From NCBI RefSeq assembly GCF_029109325.1, contig NZ_JAQKQJ010000015.1, positions 340,133 through 404,132 of the forward strand: a stretch of 64,000 nt of DNA, in the 5' to 3' direction. This document shows, piece after piece, positions 60,807-64,000 of the stretch (the stretch's first letter is position 1; every line of letters begins with the position of its first letter). Position numbers and translations under genes: made by a program. The DNA comes from Nodosilinea sp. PGN35 (lineage in GTDB: Bacteria > Cyanobacteriota > Cyanobacteriia > Phormidesmidales > Phormidesmidaceae). The notes under the pieces are model-generated. The model did no database searches, was not told the DNA's origin, and worked only from the letters and a program-made list of their open reading frames with translations.

Positions 60807-61379
60807 TTAGGCAGCGCTGCCTGAACTGCCCTTAGCCACCTCATAACGAAGTTCAGCCATACCCATGCCGATTTGGCGAACCGACATCAGACATAGGGTT
60901 GGGCTCAGAACTCGGCGCGGGAACACCTGCTTACCTCTGCCCAAAGTAGCCGACCCAATCTGGACAATTAGCTCATCCAAAAGTCCGGCATCATGGAACT
61001 GCCCTGCCAAGTCACCGCCTCCCACAATCCAGATATTCTTGCCCTTTGCAGCCGCCTGCATTTCATTGTGAACTTGACGCACATCCCCTTTTACGAATCG
61101 AATGTCTGCGCCCTCGATTACCGGGAGCCTGCGACTGGTGAATACCCATGCAGGCTGAGTGTACGGCCACGATGATCCAGTCTCGGTAGCAACCTGATCG
61201 GAGTTGTGAATCATCCACTCGTAGGTGGCTGATCCCATAGCCAATGCACCTACCTCAGCAATAAACTCTGGGTAGCTGGAGTTATTCAGATCGCCAAGCG
61301 GAAACAGCCAGTCCAGCGAGTCATCTTCGGTAGCGATGAACCCGTCAAGACTTGTGGCTGTGTAGTACTGGGTCTTCAT
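60807..61379 (-). CDS. Dihydrofolate reductase-fold protein (RibD C-terminal type)
   Basis: A 190-residue protein of the RibD_C/DHFR superfamily. The start MKTQYYTATSLDGFIATEDD (binding-site strand A) is diagnostic. It continues with ALAMGSATYEWM, then AWVFTSRRLPVIEGADIRFV, then GKNIWIVGGGDLAGQFHDAG and LDELIVQIGSATLGRGKQVF. WIVGGGDL is the NADPH pyrophosphate loop. Stand-alone members are putative NADPH-dependent reductases of unknown substrate. The start at 61379 is preferred; an upstream extension covers repetitive spacer sequence. Confidence 0.88.
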   Translation of the reverse strand: MKTQYYTATSLDGFIATEDDSLDWLFPLGDLNNSSYPEFIAEVGALAMGSATYEWMIHNSDQVATETGSSWPYTQPAWVFTSRRLPVIEGADIRFVKGDVRQVHNEMQAAAKGKNIWIVGGGDLAGQFHDAGLLDELIVQIGSATLGRGKQVFPRRVLSPTLCLMSVRQIGMGMAELRYEVAKGSSGSAA

Positions 61380-61788
61380 AACTGTTTTCGCTTTTAATGC
61401 CTCATTACGACTGCCTATAAATCTTATTGGATTGGAGGGCGATTCTCCAGAGGAGAGGCTACGCCATCGCGAAGGGTGAAAGGTGGGCATTGCCCACCCT
61501 ACAGTTACCAAAATCCAAAATCGCCAATCTAAAATTGGCCCTACGGTTGTGTGCGCTGGGCGTATAGCGTATTGTGTTTGCTCAGAGTTGTTTCCGTGCA
61601 ACTTCATCCCCGAACGTTTGGTCGGCGGCACTGGCAGGTGGTGACAACACCAACCAGCGCCTGACCCCTCGACAGATAGCGGCTGTCTCTGGGCTGTGCT
61701 TATTTTGCCACCCTGCGTTAGCTCTGCGTCTTTGGGTGGCCAAATATTCGGGGATTCCTACCAACCCTTCGTGGAGGAATCCCCTCAA
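61380..61788. other. Intergenic region with short repeats
   Basis: About 410 bp. It contains a perfect hairpin GGTGGGCA-T-TGCCCACC (61482-61498), a CCAAAATCGCCAATCTAAAA repeat shared with 15676-15916, and an inverted repeat GGGGATTCC/GGAATCCCC (61750-61784) directly before the next ATG. No gene is seen. Confidence 0.55.
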
Positions 61789-62070
61789 ATGCTACACATT
61801 CAATACTTTGTGCCGTCCCCGTTACCGGAGGCGGCCCTGCCCGTGCGGCCCGAAGACCTTCTTCAGCATCGGCGCAGACGGCTGCGGCTCTACCTGGTGG
61901 GCAGCGAGGCCGATACCCAGCACACCATCGACCACCTGCACCTGCACCACGCCATCGAGCGCATTGCCTGGAACCCTGGGGCGATCGCCCTGCCCACCAC
62001 CGGAGTGATGATTCGCCCCGACCCCGGCGATGTGTTGCGCTACCTCCAGCGCGACGGTCTGTTTGGGTAA
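61789..62070 (+). CDS. Hypothetical protein
   Basis: A 93-residue soluble protein, MLHIQYFVPSPLPEAALPVR to QRDGLFG. A notable stretch, RLRLYLVGSEADTQHTIDHL, then HLHHAIERIAWNPGA, suggests a small alpha/beta domain; no family was recognised. The ATG at 61789 follows an inverted repeat that could mask its ribosome-binding site. Composition matches the host genome. Confidence 0.55.
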   Translation: MLHIQYFVPSPLPEAALPVRPEDLLQHRRRRLRLYLVGSEADTQHTIDHLHLHHAIERIAWNPGAIALPTTGVMIRPDPGDVLRYLQRDGLFG

Positions 62071-62081
62071 TGCAAAATCCG

Positions 62082-62146
62082 CTTTGGTAAGCCCCGGTTC
62101 ATAACCAGGAACCCCGTAGGGGCGTAGCACGCTACGCCCCTACAAA
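62082..62146. repeat. Dispersed hairpin repeat, family 3 copy 2
   Basis: It matches 47350-47412. The core is a perfect 13-bp palindrome GTAGGGGCGTAGC-AC-GCTACGCCCCTAC (62116-62143), which overlaps the stop codon of the minus-strand membrane protein gene and may end both convergent transcripts. Confidence 0.75.
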
Positions 62147-62760
62147 TGCGATCGCACCTGACGCCGCAGCACCACGCCTGAAACAACTCCCGCAATGCCG
62201 CCAAACACCATGGCACTGAGTGAAGCAGCAGTCACGGCAAACATCATGCCAAACAGCCAGCCCATAGCAGGAACCCCATGGGCAGCCCCCAGCCCAGTGA
62301 TGAAATTGCCGTATATATACCCGCCAACGGCTCCCCCGGTCGCAGCACTGGCTATGACCCCAAGCACACCCAGCAGCAAGCTCACTACCAGCCACCGCTT
62401 GACGCGGGGCGAAGCTTTGGCAGCGTCGAGATTACGTTTCATCCACCTGATCATTACTAATGACAGGTCTGAACCCTGGGTCGAGGGTGTTGCAGGCCCA
62501 TGGGTGCTTCCCAAAATCAGGCCATTTATGATTCCGGCATAGAAGAGAACGGCAACTGCAACACTCCACATTGCCCAGTGCTGTGAGGATCCACAACCCG
62601 CAATGCCCATACCACAGGCCTCGGTCACGTGAGCGGCCCCGTTTCTCAAGGCGGCGATCGTGCCACCAAACAGGGCACTCCCTGTTCCACACGTTACCGA
62701 CAGCAGGATGTGAAACGAAGCAGTCTGCCAACCTGGCGGGGGCTCGTGGTGCATCATCAT
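62140..62760 (-). CDS. Hypothetical multi-helix membrane protein
   Basis: A 206-residue protein with four to five hydrophobic segments: HILLSVTCGTGSALFGGTIA, WAMWSVAVAVLFYAGIINGL, WLVVSLLLGVLGVIASAATG, WLFGMMFAVTAASLSAMVFG. An internal Gly-rich stretch AATGGAVGGYIYGNFITGLG is notable. It has a His/Met-rich N-terminus (MMMHHEPPPG) and Cys residues at ACGMGIAGCGS. No family was recognised. It may be a small transporter or regulatory membrane protein, but that is not supported further. Confidence 0.6.
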   Translation of the reverse strand: MMMHHEPPPGWQTASFHILLSVTCGTGSALFGGTIAALRNGAAHVTEACGMGIAGCGSSQHWAMWSVAVAVLFYAGIINGLILGSTHGPATPSTQGSDLSLVMIRWMKRNLDAAKASPRVKRWLVVSLLLGVLGVIASAATGGAVGGYIYGNFITGLGAAHGVPAMGWLFGMMFAVTAASLSAMVFGGIAGVVSGVVLRRQVRSHL

Positions 62761-62945
62761 CTAAGGTCCTCAAAGCGGTTGCCTTTGCGCCATCGCTGGC
62801 CGTAATGGCCTCACCTGCAAAAGCCTCTGCCCTATCGTTCCTCAAACCCCGCAATTTTGAACGCTTTTGCCCACCCTTTCCTGCGAAACGCTCCGCGAAC
62901 CGGAAGAGCATAGTCCTTTCGGTAGGGTGGGCACCGCCCATCACC

Positions 62946-64000
62946 TCATGCACCTTGATAGGGGGGAACCCATGTACGCAGAACGCGACCGGGGATCTCT
63001 TGTCCCAACCACGGGGTGTTGGCTGAGCGCGATCGCAGCGTCGCAGGCCCAACCGTCCAAGTAGCAGCCGGGTCAAACAAAACCATCTCGGCGGGCTGCT
63101 GGGGCTGAATAGTCGGCGGCGTCTGGCCCCAGCACGCCGCCGGATTTGTGCTCAGCGCCTGAATCAAGGTCAGCGGCGACCAGTCGCCCTTGACCACAAA
63201 GGTATCCCACAAAATCCCCAGGGCCAGCTCCAGGCCGATCGCGCCAGGAGGCGCAGAGGGAAAGCCCACGGTTTTGTCCTCGTAGGTGTGGGGGGTGTGG
63301 TCGATGGCGATCGCATCCACCACCCCGGCCTTCACTCCCTCGATCAGTGCCGCCCGGTCTTTGGGGTTACCTAACGGCGGCGACAGGCGCAGGTTGGGGT
63401 CGTAGCTACCCAAATCCTTAGCGCTCCACAGCAGGTGCATCCAGGTGGTGCTGGCGGTGACGGGCAGCCCGCGTTCCTTGGCCTGGCGCACCAGTTCCAC
63501 CCCGCGCCCGGTAGAAATCCGCATCAGGTGAACGGGGGTGCCCACCTCGGCCACACATTCCAGCAGGGCGGCCAGGGCAGCGGTCTCTGAGCTGGCCGGG
63601 TCGCCCACCAGGCCGTAGATCAGCGAAAACGGGCCTTCGCGGGCGACGCCGCTGTCGCGCAGGGTGCGATCGCAGCTGTACAGCGCCACCGGCTTGCCCA
63701 GGGGCCTGAGGTACTGCAACAGCCGCTGGGTCAGCAGTGGATTTTGAATCGCCCGACCGTCGGCAAATCCAACAATGGCAGAGTCAGACAGCTCCGCCAG
63801 CTCCACCATCTGCTGGCCCTGGCCCCCCTGGGTCAGCGCACCCCAGAGATAGAGGTGGGGCAAACTCGCATTGGTGCGCACAATGAAAGCCCGCCGAGCC
63901 AGCAGCTTCTCTACCATCGCCCCGTGGTCGATGGCAGGCTCGGTATCCGGCAAAATGCCCAGCCGGGTAAAGCCGCCCGCCTGCCCGGCAGCCAGCAGTG
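62946..64000 (-). CDS. pyrC: Dihydroorotase (partial, 5' end outside window)
   Basis: The C-terminal ~350 residues of a dihydroorotase-type amidohydrolase of pyrimidine synthesis. The reading frame is open to the window edge (LLAAGQAGGFTRLGILPDTE). Metal and substrate motifs are HLMRISTGRGVELVRQAKER, VTASTTWMHLLWSAKDLG, LRLSPPLGNPKDR and AIDHTPHTYEDKTVGF, where the D-H-x-P-H motif is typical of bacterial dihydroorotases, followed by NPAACWG. The N-terminal HxH metal site lies outside the window, so catalytic completeness cannot be judged. Non-catalytic PyrC-like homologues exist. Confidence 0.88.
   Translation of the reverse strand, partial: LLAAGQAGGFTRLGILPDTEPAIDHGAMVEKLLARRAFIVRTNASLPHLYLWGALTQGGQGQQMVELAELSDSAIVGFADGRAIQNPLLTQRLLQYLRPLGKPVALYSCDRTLRDSGVAREGPFSLIYGLVGDPASSETAALAALLECVAEVGTPVHLMRISTGRGVELVRQAKERGLPVTASTTWMHLLWSAKDLGSYDPNLRLSPPLGNPKDRAALIEGVKAGVVDAIAIDHTPHTYEDKTVGFPSAPPGAIGLELALGILWDTFVVKGDWSPLTLIQALSTNPAACWGQTPPTIQPQQPAEMVLFDPAATWTVGPATLRSRSANTPWLGQEIPGRVLRTWVPPYQGA

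Noticed and set aside
62571..63076. Plus- and minus-strand frames spanning the spacer between the membrane protein and dihydroorotase
   Set aside because: They cross the ends of two well-supported genes and encode only repeat-like spacer translation.

Overview
The window reads as a chromosomal segment of a fairly GC-rich cyanobacterium. The evidence is direct: the protoporphyrin Mg-chelatase subunit ChlH, the cytochrome b6f subunit PetM, the plastid-conserved proteins Ycf34 and Ycf39, a carotenoid oxygenase, an NrtS-like nitrate transporter, and many copies of the HIP1 octamer GCGATCGC. A filamentous Leptolyngbya/Nodosilinea-type organism would fit, but that is only a guess. No rRNA, tRNA, CRISPR array, IS transposase or prophage was recognised.

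Layout. 0-5.6 kb: a partial NarL-type response regulator divergent from a histidine kinase with an intact ethylene-binding domain, then a CPBP protease, a GNAT enzyme and DAHP synthase. 5.65-8.2 kb: a lower-GC accessory patch with a doubly broken BrnT/BrnA toxin-antitoxin pair, orphan antitoxin-like genes and a PD-(D/E)XK nuclease. 8.3-18 kb: photosynthesis and redox genes (chlH, an nrtS-like gene, a thioredoxin-reductase-like flavoprotein, a peroxiredoxin with a divergent PerR-type regulator, ycf39, petM). 18-32 kb: metabolism and signalling (pdxA, a large ABC-class ATPase, two glycosyltransferases, uraD, purK, relA/spoT, a PatD-like protein, a fused oligopeptide-type ABC ATPase). 32-41.4 kb: a Uma2 protein, a membrane serine hydrolase, a 2Fe-2S protein, cimA, GNAT, a 2OG-oxygenase, GDPD, a GT2 enzyme and a geranylgeranyl-reductase-type flavoprotein. 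41.6-45.3 kb: a lipoprotein, a periplasmic-domain protein and CbiM-CbiQ-CbiO, one Co/Ni uptake operon. 45.7-49.4 kb: queF, a very acidic 23-residue-repeat secreted protein, the tRNA nucleotidyltransferase and ycf34. 49.4-56.2 kb: the most unusual block, with a Ser/Thr kinase fused to a seven-bladed WD40 propeller and a 1254-residue protein that fuses a PstS-like binding domain, a second seven-bladed propeller, a transmembrane segment, TPRs and a DUF4912 domain. 56.4-58.8 kb: a Tat-exported ferritin-like protein divergent from an ECF sigma factor/anti-sigma pair, with near-identical promoter motifs facing both ways. 58.9-64 kb: a carotenoid oxygenase, gene debris, a RibD/DHFR-type reductase, hypothetical proteins and a partial dihydroorotase.

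The spacers carry several dispersed repeat families. One is a ~100-bp imperfect palindrome centred on GTTCAAACGTTTGAAC-like sequence, with four full and two partial copies. Others are hairpin repeats, TTTTGAG-type repeats and G-run tracts.

Best candidates for something undescribed: the PstS-propeller-TM-TPR-DUF4912 protein with its propeller-kinase neighbour; the ethylene-receptor-type kinase with a divergent NarL-type regulator; and the ECF sigma/ferritin-like divergent promoter pair.
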